Counted from the first letter of the stretch, positions 18,045 to 27,827 are shown. The stretch is 64,000 bases of DNA from Acidobacteriota bacterium (GCA_009838525.1 VXRJ01000018.1:186001-250000), one strand, 5' to 3'. Program-made: numbers and translations. Notes: a model not told the origin generated them from the sequence alone.

Positions 18045-18647
18045 ATGGCTATCAGCGCAGCACAGGTCAAGGCACTGCGGGACAAGACCGGCGCCGGCTT
18101 CATGGAATGCAAGGCGGCCCTCACCGAGTCGGACGGCGACATCGACCGGGCGATCACCGTACTTCGGACACGAGGGCAGGCGAAGGCGGAAAAGCGCGCC
18201 GGGCGGACCACGCAGCAGGGACTCATTGGCCACTACATCCATCAGGGCGGCCAGGTGGGAGTCCTGGTGGAGGTGAACTGCGAGTCGGACTTCGTCGCGA
18301 GGACCGATGATTTTCAGACTCTTGTTCGTGAGATCGCCATGCACGTTGCCGCAGCCGATCCGCAGTTCGTCAGCCGCAACGATGCGCCGGCGGAAGCGGT
18401 GGAGCGCGAGCGGGCGATCTTCCGGGCGCAGGCGGAGGAATCGAACAAGCCGGCCCCCGTGATCGAGAGGATTGTCGACGGAAAACTGAACAGCTGGTTC
18501 AGTCAGGTGGCGCTGCTCGATCAGCCGTCGGTCCGTGAACCGAAGACAACCATCGGTGACCTCGTGAAGCACGCCATCGCCAAGCTGGGCGAGAACATCA
18601 CGGTTGCCCGGTTCTCACGTTTCAAGGTGGGCGAGCGGCCCGACTAG
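18045..18647 (+). CDS. tsf: Elongation factor Ts (short form)
   Basis: Nucleotide exchange factor for EF-Tu, 200 aa. UBA-like N-terminus with RDKTGAGFMECKAAL, then the core with VEVNCESDFVARTDDF. Compared with the 283-aa E. coli protein it lacks one core subdomain and the coiled-coil insertion, as in the compact Thermus form. Confidence 0.95.
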   Translation: MAISAAQVKALRDKTGAGFMECKAALTESDGDIDRAITVLRTRGQAKAEKRAGRTTQQGLIGHYIHQGGQVGVLVEVNCESDFVARTDDFQTLVREIAMHVAAADPQFVSRNDAPAEAVERERAIFRAQAEESNKPAPVIERIVDGKLNSWFSQVALLDQPSVREPKTTIGDLVKHAIAKLGENITVARFSRFKVGERPD

Positions 18648-18698
18648 TGGCCGGGGCGCGACCTCAATAGGCTGATCTATAATCGCCGCCCGGAACTG

Positions 18699-19451
18699 AT
18701 GACCAGCCGGGCCTACCGTCGTGTGCTCCTCAAACTGTCGGGCGAGGCGCTAGCCTCTGACCACGGTGTCTTCGGTATCGACCCGGATGCCACCGGGCAA
18801 CTGGCGCGCGACATCACCGAAGTGCACGCCCTCGGGGTGGAGATCGCCGTCGTCATCGGCGGCGGCAACATCTTCCGCGGACTTTCTGCGAGCGACCGTG
18901 GGATGGAACGCGCTACCGCCGACTACATGGGCATGCTCGCAACGGTAATCAACGCCCTTGCGCTCGCCGACGCCATCGAGCGGCTCGGCGCCCTGACCCG
19001 CGTCGTAACTGCGATCGAGATGCGCGAAGTGGCCGAGCCGTATGTGCGCGACCGTACTCTCCGCCATCTCGAGAAGGGCCGAATCGTGCTGTTCGGCGCG
19101 GGCACCGGCAACCCGTACTTCACGACCGATACGGCGGCCGCGCTCCGCGCGATGGAGATACGGGCCGACGTCCTTTTGAAGGGGACCAAAGTGGACGGCG
19201 TGTTCACGTCCGACCCGCTGACCGACCCGACGGCAACGCTGATCGATCGGGTTTCGCACCAGCAGGTGCTCGAGCAGGGGTTGCGGGTGATGGATGCGAC
19301 CGCCATTTCGCTTTGCATGGACAACGGAATGCCGATCGTCGTCTTCAATCTCCGTACGCCCGGAAACATGCGGCGCGCGGCGCTGGGCGAGCCGGTCGGC
19401 TCAACGGTCACGGCGTCCGGCGCCGAGGACCGTCCGGAGGTAACGACATGA
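18699..19451 (+). CDS. pyrH: UMP kinase
   Basis: Phosphorylates UMP to UDP, the entry to pyrimidine nucleotides for RNA and sugar-nucleotides. 250 aa. KLSGEAL (Lys of the amino-acid kinase fold), GGGNIFRG, and the [17 protein letters not shown] segment are diagnostic. An exact TATAAT stands at 18678-18683, so the 5' leader would be only about 9 nt. Overlaps frr by 4 bp (ATGA). Confidence 0.96.
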   Translation: MTSRAYRRVLLKLSGEALASDHGVFGIDPDATGQLARDITEVHALGVEIAVVIGGGNIFRGLSASDRGMERATADYMGMLATVINALALADAIERLGALTRVVTAIEMREVAEPYVRDRTLRHLEKGRIVLFGAGTGNPYFTTDTAAALRAMEIRADVLLKGTKVDGVFTSDPLTDPTATLIDRVSHQQVLEQGLRVMDATAISLCMDNGMPIVVFNLRTPGNMRRAALGEPVGSTVTASGAEDRPEVTT

Positions 19452-20020
19452 CGGCCATCACCGATCCCGAGTCGGCCCACGACGATGCCGAGCGCCGCAT
19501 GCACGGCGCCGTCGCCCACGTGAAGCGCGAGCTGGCGGGGGTGCGCACGGGGCGGGCGTCGATCAATCTTCTCGACAGCGTCGTGGTGAACGCTTACGGC
19601 GCGGAAATGCCGCTCAACCAGGTGGCCAGCCTCTCGGTTCCGGAATCGACGCTGATTGTCGCCACGCCGTTCGACCCGTCGCAGATCCGGGCCATCGAGC
19701 ACGGGATTCAGACCGCCAACCTCGGACTGAATCCGAGCAATGACGGCAAGGTGATCAGGATTCCCATTCCACCGTTGAACGACGAGCGCCGGCGGGAACT
19801 GTCGCGTCTCGTCCACAAGCTGGCCGAGGAGGGGCGGACCAGCGTCCGGCAGGTGCGCCACCACGCGAACGATGCGCTGAAGCGTCTGCTGAAGAACCAC
19901 GAGCTGTCGGAGGACGAGGAACGGCGCGCGCTCGACGATATCCAGAAGCTGACGGACGCCCACATCAAGGAGATCGACGCGTTGCAGAAGGCCAAGGACG
20001 CGGAGCTGCTGGAGCAGTAG
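19448..20020 (+). CDS. frr: Ribosome recycling factor
   Basis: Splits post-termination ribosomes together with EF-G. 190 aa from the ATG at 19448. [20 protein letters not shown], the central [20 protein letters not shown] and the C-terminal helix ([20 protein letters not shown]) are typical. Translationally coupled to pyrH, the normal order. Confidence 0.96.
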   Translation: MTAITDPESAHDDAERRMHGAVAHVKRELAGVRTGRASINLLDSVVVNAYGAEMPLNQVASLSVPESTLIVATPFDPSQIRAIEHGIQTANLGLNPSNDGKVIRIPIPPLNDERRRELSRLVHKLAEEGRTSVRQVRHHANDALKRLLKNHELSEDEERRALDDIQKLTDAHIKEIDALQKAKDAELLEQ

Positions 20021-20039
20021 GAGCCGAACCCGCCGCCTG

Positions 20040-21236
20040 ATGGCCGCCTCCATCTCCCGGCTCACCCACCTCGACTGTGCCGCGATGTGCGGTGAAGGCT
20101 CCTACGATCCGGAGGAGCCGCAGCATCTGTGCCGTTGCGGGTCGCCGCTGCTCGCTCGCTACGACCTGACGCGCGACGCCGGCGTCCGGCTCCGCTCTGC
20201 GCTCCGGCGGGGCCGGCCACCGACGATGTGGCGATACGCGGAGGTGCTCCCCCCGGGTGGCGAGGAAGGCGGGCCGGTGACGCTGGGCGAGGGCTACACT
20301 CCGCTGCTCCGAACTCGCCGCCTTGCCGACCTGCTCGGAATGGACTGGCTTGCCGTCAAGGACGAATCGGCCAACCCCACGAACTCATTCAAGGCGCGCG
20401 GCATGTCGGCCGCGGTCACCGTGGCGCGGCGCCTCGGCGCGCGCACCCTCTCGGCGCCATCGGCGGGAAATGCGGCAAATGCGCTTGGCGCCTATGCCGC
20501 CCGCGCCGGACTCGAGGCGCAGGTCTTCATGCCGCGCGACGTCAAGACCCCGTTTATCCGCGAGTGCGAAGAGTACGGCGCGACCGTCACGCTGGTCGAC
20601 GGGTTGATCACCGACGCGGGCCGGGTTGCCGCGGAAACGGGCGGCCCCCTCGGCTGGTACGACGTCTCGACTCTGCGCGAGCCGTACCGGGTCGAAGGCA
20701 AGAAAACGATGGCGTACGAGGTGGCGGAACAGTGCGACTGGGAATCCTGGCCAGACTGGTTCATCTACCCGACCGGGGGCGGCACCGGCATCGTCGGCAT
20801 GTGGAAGGCCTTCGAGGAACTGGAAGCGCTTGGCCTGATGCCGAAGGACGCGCGCCGTCCCCGGATGGTGAGCGTGCAGGCCGACGGATGCGCACCCATC
20901 GTTCGGGCCTTCGAGCGGGGCGCCGATCATGCCGAACCCTGGCAGGATGCCCGCACCGCCGCCGACGGCCTGCGTGTTCCCCGTGCAATTGGCGACTTTC
21001 TGATCCTGCGCGCGCTACGCGAGAGCGGTGGCACGGCAATTGCGGTGAGCGACGCCGAAATGGTGGGTGCGATGCGTGAACTGGGTGCGACCGAAGGCAT
21101 CAGCGCGGCCCCGGAGGGGGGCGCTACGCTCGTCGCCCTCCGGAAGCTGCTTGCCAGCGGCACCATCCTGCCCACCGACCGCGTTGTCCTCTTCAACACT
21201 GGCGGCGCCCTCAAGTACCTCGACCTGCTCACCTGA
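20040..21236 (+). CDS. thrC: Threonine synthase (paralogue 2)
   Basis: 398 aa, PLP-dependent. N-terminal CGEGSYDPEEPQHLCRCG is a short zinc-finger-like element. The PLP Lys is in NPTNSFKARGM, the phosphate loop SAGNAANALGAYAARAG, and a GGGTGIVGMWKAF loop follows. It ends in LFNTGGALKYLDLL, typical of archaeal-type threonine synthase. It differs strongly from the copy at 5.3-6.6 kb, so it is not a recent duplicate. It starts 19 bp after frr, an unusual neighbour for that operon. Confidence 0.85.
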   Translation: MAASISRLTHLDCAAMCGEGSYDPEEPQHLCRCGSPLLARYDLTRDAGVRLRSALRRGRPPTMWRYAEVLPPGGEEGGPVTLGEGYTPLLRTRRLADLLGMDWLAVKDESANPTNSFKARGMSAAVTVARRLGARTLSAPSAGNAANALGAYAARAGLEAQVFMPRDVKTPFIRECEEYGATVTLVDGLITDAGRVAAETGGPLGWYDVSTLREPYRVEGKKTMAYEVAEQCDWESWPDWFIYPTGGGTGIVGMWKAFEELEALGLMPKDARRPRMVSVQADGCAPIVRAFERGADHAEPWQDARTAADGLRVPRAIGDFLILRALRESGGTAIAVSDAEMVGAMRELGATEGISAAPEGGATLVALRKLLASGTILPTDRVVLFNTGGALKYLDLLT

Positions 21237-21271
21237 CCTCAGGTGTTAAGATCACCAGTTGTCCACCGGAC

Positions 21272-21347
21272 GGGCCGCTAGCTCAGTTGGGAGAGCGCAG
21301 CGTTCGCAACGCTGAGGTCGTGGGTTCGAGCCCCATGCGGTCCACCA
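21272..21347 (+). tRNA. tRNA-Ala (anticodon CGC)
   Basis: 76 nt including an encoded CCA. The acceptor arms GGGCCGC/GCGGTCC pair with one G-U. The D arm is GCTC..GAGC. The anticodon stem CAGCG/CGCTG encloses the loop TTCGCAA, so the anticodon is CGC (reads GCG). The T arm is GTGGG-TTCGAGC-CCCAT. Confidence 0.96.
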
Positions 21348-21486
21348 ACCCCTACCCTTGCGACGGACGCCGGATCCGGGTCATCGGCGCGCCGCGCTCG
21401 GCCGACCGGATCGTAGAGCTGGCCGATGAGCACCCTTCCCTTGGCCGCTGATCACACGGAGCGGCGAGCACTGGCGCACGTGGCGC

Positions 21487-21492
21487 TATAGT
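21487..21492 (+). promoter_or_regulatory. -10 box directly before the M24 peptidase start
   Basis: TATAGT ends 6 nt before the GTG start at 21499, and there is no Shine-Dalgarno sequence between them. A transcript from here would be leaderless. The -35 region is not recognisable. Confidence 0.45.
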
Positions 21493-21498
21493 GCACGC

Positions 21499-22665
21499 GT
21501 GACGACGGAGACGCGAGGGCTGGCGCCGCCATCGCGGCTGGCGGATCGCCTGGATGCAGTGCGTGCGGCACTGGCGGCGGATGGGCTCGACGGGCTGGTC
21601 GTCAGCCATCTCCCACATCTCTACTACCTGCTCAACCTGCGGGCGAGTGCCGGGTTGGCAATCGTCGGGACCGACCCCGGCGACCTGACCCTCATCGTTG
21701 ACTTTCGATACGCGGAGGCCGTGGATCGCCTGCAAAGCGCCGGCTTCATGCCGCCGGGCCTTGACGTCGTTCCCGTTCCGGCCGATGGCACCTACGACGG
21801 CACTCTCGCCAGCCACCTCCGCGCCAGCGGAAGCCGACGCCGTGTCGGTATCGAGTCCGACCACTACAGCGTTCGGCGTTGGAGCTGGCTGACGCGCGCG
21901 CTCGGCGGGAGTGTGGAATTGGTGCCTTCCGCCGATCTCGTCGAGCGGGCCCGGATGGTAAAGGACACGCACGAGATCGCACTGTTTCGAGCCGCCGGCC
22001 ACATGCTGGCGGACGTGGTCGCGCCGGCCACGGCGGCAACTCGGGCCGGCCGGACCGAACTGGAAGTGGCCCGCGAAATCGACGCTGTCCTTCAGGCAAC
22101 GGGCTTCGAAGCACTTGCCTTCGAGACAATCGTCGCCACTGGTCCCAACGGTGCGTTGCCGCATGCGCACCCTGGCGAGCGGCGAATCGAGGAAGGCGAC
22201 CTGGTGTTGCTCGACTTCGGTGGAGTCCATCACCGGTACTGTGTCGATCTGTCGCGTACGGTGGCGGTCGGGACGATCCCGGACGAGGCGCGGCGCCTGC
22301 ACGATGCGGTGGCGGAGGCGCAGGCGGCGGCGATTGCGGCGGCCGTCCCGGGGGTGCGCGCCAGCGAGGTCGACGCGGCCGCGAGGGCCGCACTGGAGCG
22401 GCACGATCTCGCCGACGCGTTCGGCCACAGCACCGGCCACGGCCTTGGGATCGAGGTGCACGAGCTGCCCCGTATCGGTCGTCGGCGCGTGAGTGGGGAG
22501 GGGGAGACAGACGACGCGGTTCTGGCGCCCGGCATGGTCTTCACGATAGAGCCGGGGGTGTATGTCCCCGGCTTCGGCGGCGTCCGCATAGAAGACGATG
22601 TCCTGATGACGGAAGATGGGCCGGAAGTGTTGACCACGCCCACCGATCTCCACACGACGAGGTGA
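21499..22665 (+). CDS. M24-family metallopeptidase (Xaa-Pro dipeptidase/aminopeptidase-like)
   Basis: 388 aa. Creatinase-like N-terminal domain (about 15-150), then the pita-bread domain with the five metal ligands in their motifs: LLDFGGVHH (Asp), CVDLSRTV (Asp), GHSTGHGLGIEVHE (His), TIEPGVYVPG (Glu) and VRIEDDVL (Glu). Cleaves proline-containing peptides in the cytoplasm. The exact class (PepP or PepQ) cannot be decided here. GTG start; thiE follows after 13 bp. Confidence 0.9.
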   Translation: MTTETRGLAPPSRLADRLDAVRAALAADGLDGLVVSHLPHLYYLLNLRASAGLAIVGTDPGDLTLIVDFRYAEAVDRLQSAGFMPPGLDVVPVPADGTYDGTLASHLRASGSRRRVGIESDHYSVRRWSWLTRALGGSVELVPSADLVERARMVKDTHEIALFRAAGHMLADVVAPATAATRAGRTELEVAREIDAVLQATGFEALAFETIVATGPNGALPHAHPGERRIEEGDLVLLDFGGVHHRYCVDLSRTVAVGTIPDEARRLHDAVAEAQAAAIAAAVPGVRASEVDAAARAALERHDLADAFGHSTGHGLGIEVHELPRIGRRRVSGEGETDDAVLAPGMVFTIEPGVYVPGFGGVRIEDDVLMTEDGPEVLTTPTDLHTTR

Positions 22666-22678
22666 GGTAGACCCCGCC

Positions 22679-23341
22679 GTGCTCCCGGTGCGCCTGCCGC
22701 CGCTCTACGCCATCGTTGACGCCGAACTCGCCGCGCGTCACGGTCGGCCGCCGCCCGATCTGGCCGCCGCCTGTTTCGACGGCGGCGCACGGCTCGTGCA
22801 ACTCAGGGCGCCAGGTGTCGCGTCGGGGCAGCTGGAGGAGTGGTGCGACGCCATCGTTGCGCGGGCGGAGCGTTATGAGGCCATCGTGATCGTCAACGAC
22901 CGCGCCGATGTTGCACGCGCCTGCGGTGCGGCGGGAGTGCATGTCGGTCAGGGCGATCTGCCTCCGGCGGCGGCGCGAGCCATCCTGGAGCCGGCCGCGA
23001 TCGTCGGCTTGTCGACACACGACGCAACGCAAGTCGCCGAGGCCGGGTCGCAGCCGGTCAGCTACCTCGCGGTCGGTCCTGTCTACCCCACCGGGACCAA
23101 GGCGACGGGGTATGCACCGGTCGGCTTGGCCCTTGTGCATGCCGCCGCGGCGCGCCAGCCCGCGCGTCCGGTTGTCGCCATTGGTGGGATAACGCTGGAC
23201 CGCGCACCCGAGGTGATCGCGTCGGGCGCCGCCGCAGTTGCCGTTATCAGCGATCTGTTCCGCGGAGACTCGCCGGAGCAGCGGGTCCGGGCGTACGTCG
23301 ATCAATTGGGCGATTGCGCCCCGGCGTCCGACTTTCCGTAG
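22679..23341 (+). CDS. thiE: Thiamine-phosphate synthase
   Basis: Joins HMP-PP and the thiazole phosphate to thiamine monophosphate. 220 aa TIM barrel: LYAIVDAELAA, LVQLRAPG, IVIVNDRADVARACGAAGVH, VGQGDLPP, YLAVGPVYPTGTKAT (phosphate-binding) and VVAIGGITLDRAPEVIASGA. GTG start with GAGGT upstream. Its last 40 bp overlap the 3' end of the convergent alanine symporter gene. Confidence 0.93.
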   Translation: MLPVRLPPLYAIVDAELAARHGRPPPDLAAACFDGGARLVQLRAPGVASGQLEEWCDAIVARAERYEAIVIVNDRADVARACGAAGVHVGQGDLPPAAARAILEPAAIVGLSTHDATQVAEAGSQPVSYLAVGPVYPTGTKATGYAPVGLALVHAAAARQPARPVVAIGGITLDRAPEVIASGAAAVAVISDLFRGDSPEQRVRAYVDQLGDCAPASDFP

Positions 23342-24711
23342 AAGAACTCCCGGGTCAGGCGGCGGACCGTCCCAACGAGGAACAACACGCCGATCAGATT
23401 GGGAAACGCCATGAAGCCGTTGAAGAGCGTGCCGATGGCGAAGGCGAGGCGGACTTCCGCGACCGAGCCGATCAGGACAAAGGCCGTGAAGATGGCCCGA
23501 TAGGGCGTGATCACGCGCGAGCCAATCAGGAACTCGATGCACTTTTCGCCGTAGTACGCCCACCCGAGCAGGGTCGACAAACCGAACAGGAACGAGCAGA
23601 CGGCGACGAGCAACTGCGCGTACGGGATGGTCGTTCCGAACGCGGCGGCGGTCAGATCGGCACTCGCGCCCTGGTATCCCGGGTCCGTCCAGAGGCCCGA
23701 CGAGATGATCACGAAGGCGGTCATCGAGCAGACGACAATCGTGTCCGTGAACACCTCGAAGATGCTGACCACGCCTTGCTCGCACGGGTGCCTTACTTTC
23801 GCAATGCCGTGCGCGATCGGCCCGCTGCCCAGACCCGCCTCGTTCGAGAGGACGCCGCGGCTGATGCCTGCCGCCACCACTTGCGCGACTGACGCGCCGG
23901 CGACGCCTCCCACTGCGGCAAGCGGAGTGAACGCGCCGGTCACGATCTGCAGGAAGATCGTCGGTATCTGATTCGCGTTCAGCACGATGTACAGGAGCGC
24001 GGCGGCGATATAGACCACGATCATGGACGGCACGAGCCGTTCGGCCACCGCGGCGATTCGCCGAATGCCACCCAGCAGGATCAGTCCGACAATCACGGTG
24101 ACCACAATGCCGGGTATCCAGAGCGGTGGATCGATCCCGGCCGTGCTGCGCGCCGCCTCGACGAACGTACGGGCGATCGCGTTCGATTGCACCATGTTGC
24201 CGGTGCCGAACAGCGCCGTCGCCGCGCCGAAGACGGCGAACAGCACCGCAAGCGTCCGGGCTGTCGGAGCGTGGGGAATCCCGCGGACGATGTAGTACAT
24301 CGGGCCGGCGGCCATTTCGCCCGTCTCGCGGGTGACACGGTAATGAACACCGAGAACCGCCTCCGCGTACTTCGTTGCCATGCCTGCGATGGCGGTGATC
24401 CACATCCAGAAGACGGCGCCCGGACCGCCGATCAGGATCGCGGTGGCAACCCCGGCGATGTTGCCGTTGCCGACGGTGGCGGCCAACGCGGTGGAGAGCG
24501 CCTGGAACGAACTGATCGTGCCCGTGCCCTCGCCCGACGGGCGGAATACGCCGGCAAGGGTCTGCCTCACCGCGAAGGGGAAGCGGCGAACCTGCACGAA
24601 ACCGGTCCAAACGGTTACGACACCACCGACCAGGACGAGCAGCAACGGCAGCGCGAACGGGTGGTAGAGGAGTTCTTCCGCCCGCGCCATCAAGCTCGTC
24701 AGGGCATCCAT
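23302..24711 (-). CDS. Sodium:alanine/glycine symporter (AGCS family)
   Basis: 469 aa with about ten membrane segments. Family motifs: TALAATVGNGNIAGVATA and GISRGVLSNEAGLGSGPIAH, plus PYAQLLVAVCSFLFGLSTLLGW. Imports alanine or glycine with Na+. Begins 3 bp after the stop of the NSS transporter gene, so the two are one operon. Its 3' end overlaps thiE on the other strand. Confidence 0.92.
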   Translation of the reverse strand: MDALTSLMARAEELLYHPFALPLLLVLVGGVVTVWTGFVQVRRFPFAVRQTLAGVFRPSGEGTGTISSFQALSTALAATVGNGNIAGVATAILIGGPGAVFWMWITAIAGMATKYAEAVLGVHYRVTRETGEMAAGPMYYIVRGIPHAPTARTLAVLFAVFGAATALFGTGNMVQSNAIARTFVEAARSTAGIDPPLWIPGIVVTVIVGLILLGGIRRIAAVAERLVPSMIVVYIAAALLYIVLNANQIPTIFLQIVTGAFTPLAAVGGVAGASVAQVVAAGISRGVLSNEAGLGSGPIAHGIAKVRHPCEQGVVSIFEVFTDTIVVCSMTAFVIISSGLWTDPGYQGASADLTAAAFGTTIPYAQLLVAVCSFLFGLSTLLGWAYYGEKCIEFLIGSRVITPYRAIFTAFVLIGSVAEVRLAFAIGTLFNGFMAFPNLIGVLFLVGTVRRLTREFFYGKSDAGAQSPN

Positions 24712-24714
24712 GAC

Positions 24715-26082
24715 TCAGAACATCGAAACGAAGGTGCCGATGATGATGGACGCGATCGCAGCGGGGCATACCCACCGGAGGAGGGCGGCCCAGACCCTTG
24801 GAGCCGGGAACCAGGCGCCATCCGCACGCAGTTCCTCCAGCGCACCGTCCACGCGCCAGACCCAGCCGACGAAGATCGCCGTCAGCAGGCCACCGATCGG
24901 CAACGCGAACTCGTTCCAGACGGTCACCATGAGGGTCAGGAAATCGGTGCCGAGGCCGGGCAGGTTCGTCAGGAACGCGACCGCTCCCCCGGAGAGGGCG
25001 CAGGGGATCGCGAACGCGGCCACGATCAGCGTCACCGAACCGACCGCGCGCCGCCGGGTCCAGCCCCAGGCGTCGACGCAGTGCGCCACCGGCACCTCGA
25101 GCAACGAGATGGTGGACGTGAGAGCCGCGACGCTCAGCAGCAGGAAGAAGGCCGCTCCGAACAGTTGTCCCCCTGGCATTGTGGCGAACAGCCCGGGCAG
25201 GACGGCAAAGATCAATCCCGGTCCGCTTGCCGCCGGGTCGAAGCCGGCAATCGAGAAGCCGGTCGGGAAGATGATGAACCCGGCGAGCAGGGCGATGCCG
25301 GTGTCGAGCATCGCGATCCACATGGCGGACGTCGCGATCCCGTCCTGCCTACGCAGGTAGCTGCCATACGTGATCATGCAGCCCATGCCGAGGCTGAGCG
25401 AGAAGAACGCCTGCCCGAGCGCCGCGTTGACAATTCCGAAGTTCGCGATCTCCGAGAAGTCGGGCTGCAGGTAGTAGGCGATTCCTTCGGCGGCTCCCGG
25501 GAGCGTGACGGCGCGAATGGCCAGCAGGACGAGCAGGACGAGCAACGCCGGCATCAACGCCTTCGTAACTCGCTCTATGCCGGCGCGGACGCCGCCCAGC
25601 AGGACGCCGGCGGTCGTCCCGACCACGACGACGGCGAGGATGATGGCTACCAGTCCATTGGCCGTGAACTCACCGAAGAAGCTGCCGACTTGCTCCGCAC
25701 TGGAGGGTAGCGCGCCGGTCGCGGCGAACCACATGTAGGCGACTGCCCAGCCTGCGATCACGGAATAGAAAGAGAGAATGCCGGCGCCGGCCAGGACGCC
25801 CAGCCCTCCCACCAGCCACCACGCGCGTCCCGGCGCGAGAGCCGCGAAGGACCCGACCGGGCTCTGCTGCGTCCGCCGGCCCATCGCGATCTCGGCCACC
25901 TGGATCGGAATGCAGATCAGCAGAACGCAGGCGAGATAGATGAGGACGAACACGGCGCCGCCTCCCTGTCCCACCTGGGTCGGAAAGCCCCAGATGTTGC
26001 CGAGGCCGACGGCGGAACCGGCCGCCGCCAGGATGAACCCGGTGCGCGAGCCCCAGGCGCCGCGACCGCCACCTGCAGTCAT
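24715..26082 (-). CDS. Sodium-dependent transporter, NSS (SNF) family
   Basis: 455 aa, LeuT fold. GFILAAAGSAVGLGNIWGFP is the signature of TM1 (unwound region and Na+ site), and SLSLGMGCMITYGSYLR that of TM6. It ends after TM12 in a very short tail, as in bacterial 11-12 TM members. Probably imports an amino acid. First gene of the two-transporter operon. Confidence 0.92.
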   Translation of the reverse strand: MTAGGGRGAWGSRTGFILAAAGSAVGLGNIWGFPTQVGQGGGAVFVLIYLACVLLICIPIQVAEIAMGRRTQQSPVGSFAALAPGRAWWLVGGLGVLAGAGILSFYSVIAGWAVAYMWFAATGALPSSAEQVGSFFGEFTANGLVAIILAVVVVGTTAGVLLGGVRAGIERVTKALMPALLVLLVLLAIRAVTLPGAAEGIAYYLQPDFSEIANFGIVNAALGQAFFSLSLGMGCMITYGSYLRRQDGIATSAMWIAMLDTGIALLAGFIIFPTGFSIAGFDPAASGPGLIFAVLPGLFATMPGGQLFGAAFFLLLSVAALTSTISLLEVPVAHCVDAWGWTRRRAVGSVTLIVAAFAIPCALSGGAVAFLTNLPGLGTDFLTLMVTVWNEFALPIGGLLTAIFVGWVWRVDGALEELRADGAWFPAPRVWAALLRWVCPAAIASIIIGTFVSMF

Positions 26083-26160
26083 TGGATGGCGCGCCGTCCC
26101 GCTGGAAGGAAGTGGCGAGGGGGTGAGGGCGGGTCTGTCGGTGCGCCCATGTCGCGGGGC

Positions 26161-26189
26161 ATTCTAACGAAAGTCGGGTAGACTCCCAA
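26161..26189 (-). promoter_or_regulatory. Promoter of the NSS-AGCS transporter operon, back-to-back with a folD -10
   Basis: On the minus strand, TTGGGA (26189-26184), a 17-nt spacer and TAGAAT (26166-26161) lie about 79 nt before the ATG at 26082. On the plus strand a -10-like TAGACT (26179-26184) inside the same segment faces folD, so the divergent promoters would overlap. Confidence 0.5.
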
Positions 26190-26218
26190 ACGCATCGCGC
26201 GTAGACGGAATCCCTCGC

Positions 26219-27205
26219 ATGTCGTCCGAAGAATCTGCTTCCACGTCGACCTCAGCCGCATCCGCTGCGGCAGGAACCGCGAGAAGGCTGGACGGGACCG
26301 CCGTCGCGGAGGCGATTCGCGGATCGCTTCGGTCAAGGATCGATGCGGTACGCGACGCGACGGGCCGCCCGCCCACCCTGGGCATCGTGTTGGCGGGAGA
26401 CGATCCCGGTTCCGCAATCTACGTCCGCGGCAAGGTCTCGGCGAGCGAGGCGCTCGGCATGGCAACCGATCTGCGGACGCTGCCCGCCTCCGCATCATTC
26501 GACGAGGCGCTTGCCATCGTCGAAGAGTTCAACCGTGACGACGCGATCGACGGGATCCTCGTGCAGTCGCCGCTTCCGTCGGGCATGGGAGACGACGCCG
26601 AGCAGCGGATCTTCGATGCGATCGACCCGGCCAAGGATGCCGACGGGTTCCATCCGGCGAACGTGGGTCGTCTGGTGCAACGGCGGCCGACCTGGGCGCC
26701 TTGTACGCCGTCGGGCATCATTGAGCTTCTCGACCGGCACGGCATCGAGATCGCCGGGCGCCGCGCCGTCGTCATCGGCCGGAGCGACATCGTCGGCAAG
26801 CCGATCGCGATGCTGTTGCTGCACCGGCACGCAACGGTCACGATCTGTCATTCGCGCACGGTGGACCTGCCGCGCGTGGCCTCCGAGGCGGACATCCTGG
26901 TTGCCGCCATTGGTCGTCCCGCCTTCATCACGGCGGATTTCGTCCAGCCCGGCGCCACGGTGGTCGACGTCGGCACGAACGCGCTGACCGATCGTGAACA
27001 GGTCGTCACGATTTTCGGCGAGGCGAGCAGGAAGGTGCGGGCGTTCGACCGCCGCGGCCAGGTGCTGTCCGGCGACGTTCACCCGGAGGTGGCGAGCGTC
27101 GCCGGCGCCCTTACCCCGGTTCCCGGCGGCGTCGGTCCGCTGACGATCGCGATGCTGATGTCGAACACCGTCCGCGCCGCCGAGGCGCGACTCGGCTTTC
27201 CGTAG
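26219..27205 (+). CDS. folD: Bifunctional methylenetetrahydrofolate dehydrogenase/cyclohydrolase
   Basis: Interconverts 5,10-methylene-THF and 10-formyl-THF. 328 aa. Catalytic Tyr68 and Lys72 lie in IYVRGKVSASE; DGILVQSPLP, the Rossmann VVIGRSDIVGKPIAMLLL and the terminal GGVGPLTIAMLMSNT are all present. The first about 22 residues are a Ser/Ala-rich extension absent from most FolD proteins; no in-frame start codon lies nearer the domain. Confidence 0.95.
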   Translation: MSSEESASTSTSAASAAAGTARRLDGTAVAEAIRGSLRSRIDAVRDATGRPPTLGIVLAGDDPGSAIYVRGKVSASEALGMATDLRTLPASASFDEALAIVEEFNRDDAIDGILVQSPLPSGMGDDAEQRIFDAIDPAKDADGFHPANVGRLVQRRPTWAPCTPSGIIELLDRHGIEIAGRRAVVIGRSDIVGKPIAMLLLHRHATVTICHSRTVDLPRVASEADILVAAIGRPAFITADFVQPGATVVDVGTNALTDREQVVTIFGEASRKVRAFDRRGQVLSGDVHPEVASVAGALTPVPGGVGPLTIAMLMSNTVRAAEARLGFP

Positions 27206-27230
27206 CACGCCGTTGACTGGCGGCCCGTTG

Positions 27231-27827
27231 TCAGGCGAGGGCGCGACAGAGTTCGTCCACCTGCCGCGCGGTTTCCTCGAACGAGCCGTCCGTGTTGATC
27301 AACAGGGAGGTGCGAGTCACCTTGTCGGTGATCGGCAACTGCGCCGCCAGCCGCCGCCGCGCCTCAGCCTCAGAGAAACCGTCGCGCGCCATGATGCGCG
27401 CGATCTGAGTTGACGGTGCGCAGGCGACGACGACCACCCGGTCGAACTCGGCGTCCCGTCCGGTCTCGAACAACAGGGGGATGTCGGCGACGGCGAATGG
27501 CGGGGAGGTGTTCGCCGCCGCGTGGGCGCTGAACCAGTCGTCGATCGCTCGGCGCACCGGGGGGTGGACTATCGCCTCGAGGTCTGCCCGCGCCGCCGCG
27601 TCCCGGAAGACGAGGGCGCCGAGACGTTCCCGATCAAGTCTGCCGTCGGACTGGACGATGCCGTCGCCGAACCGACGGCGGATCGCTACGTGCGCCGGCT
27701 GACCCGGTTCCACGACCGCGCGCGCCAGCTCGTCTGCGTCGACAGTCGGAACTTCGTGCGCTTGCAGCTGGCGGACGACGTACGACTTGCCGGTGGCGAT
27801 TCCGCCGGTCAGTGCCACGCGCAGCAT
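27231..27827 (-). CDS. coaE: Dephospho-CoA kinase
   Basis: Last step of CoA synthesis. 198 aa P-loop kinase with GGIATGKS (8-15), VDADELAR, and FAVADIPLLFETG. Distal gene on the strand of the kds-lapB operon, 71 bp after lapB. Its 3' end faces folD. Confidence 0.94.
   Translation of the reverse strand: MLRVALTGGIATGKSYVVRQLQAHEVPTVDADELARAVVEPGQPAHVAIRRRFGDGIVQSDGRLDRERLGALVFRDAAARADLEAIVHPPVRRAIDDWFSAHAAANTSPPFAVADIPLLFETGRDAEFDRVVVVACAPSTQIARIMARDGFSEAEARRRLAAQLPITDKVTRTSLLINTDGSFEETARQVDELCRALA

Noticed and set aside
21230-21245. Perfect palindrome CACCTGA-CC-TCAGGTG at the end of the second threonine synthase
   Set aside because: It lies partly in the coding end and is not followed by a T-tract; too short to call a terminator.
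22541-25321. 926-codon open frame on the minus strand across thiE and both transporter genes
   Set aside because: It is Arg/Gly-rich with no domain signature and lies in another frame of the clearly real AGCS and NSS genes, a GC-rich shadow frame.
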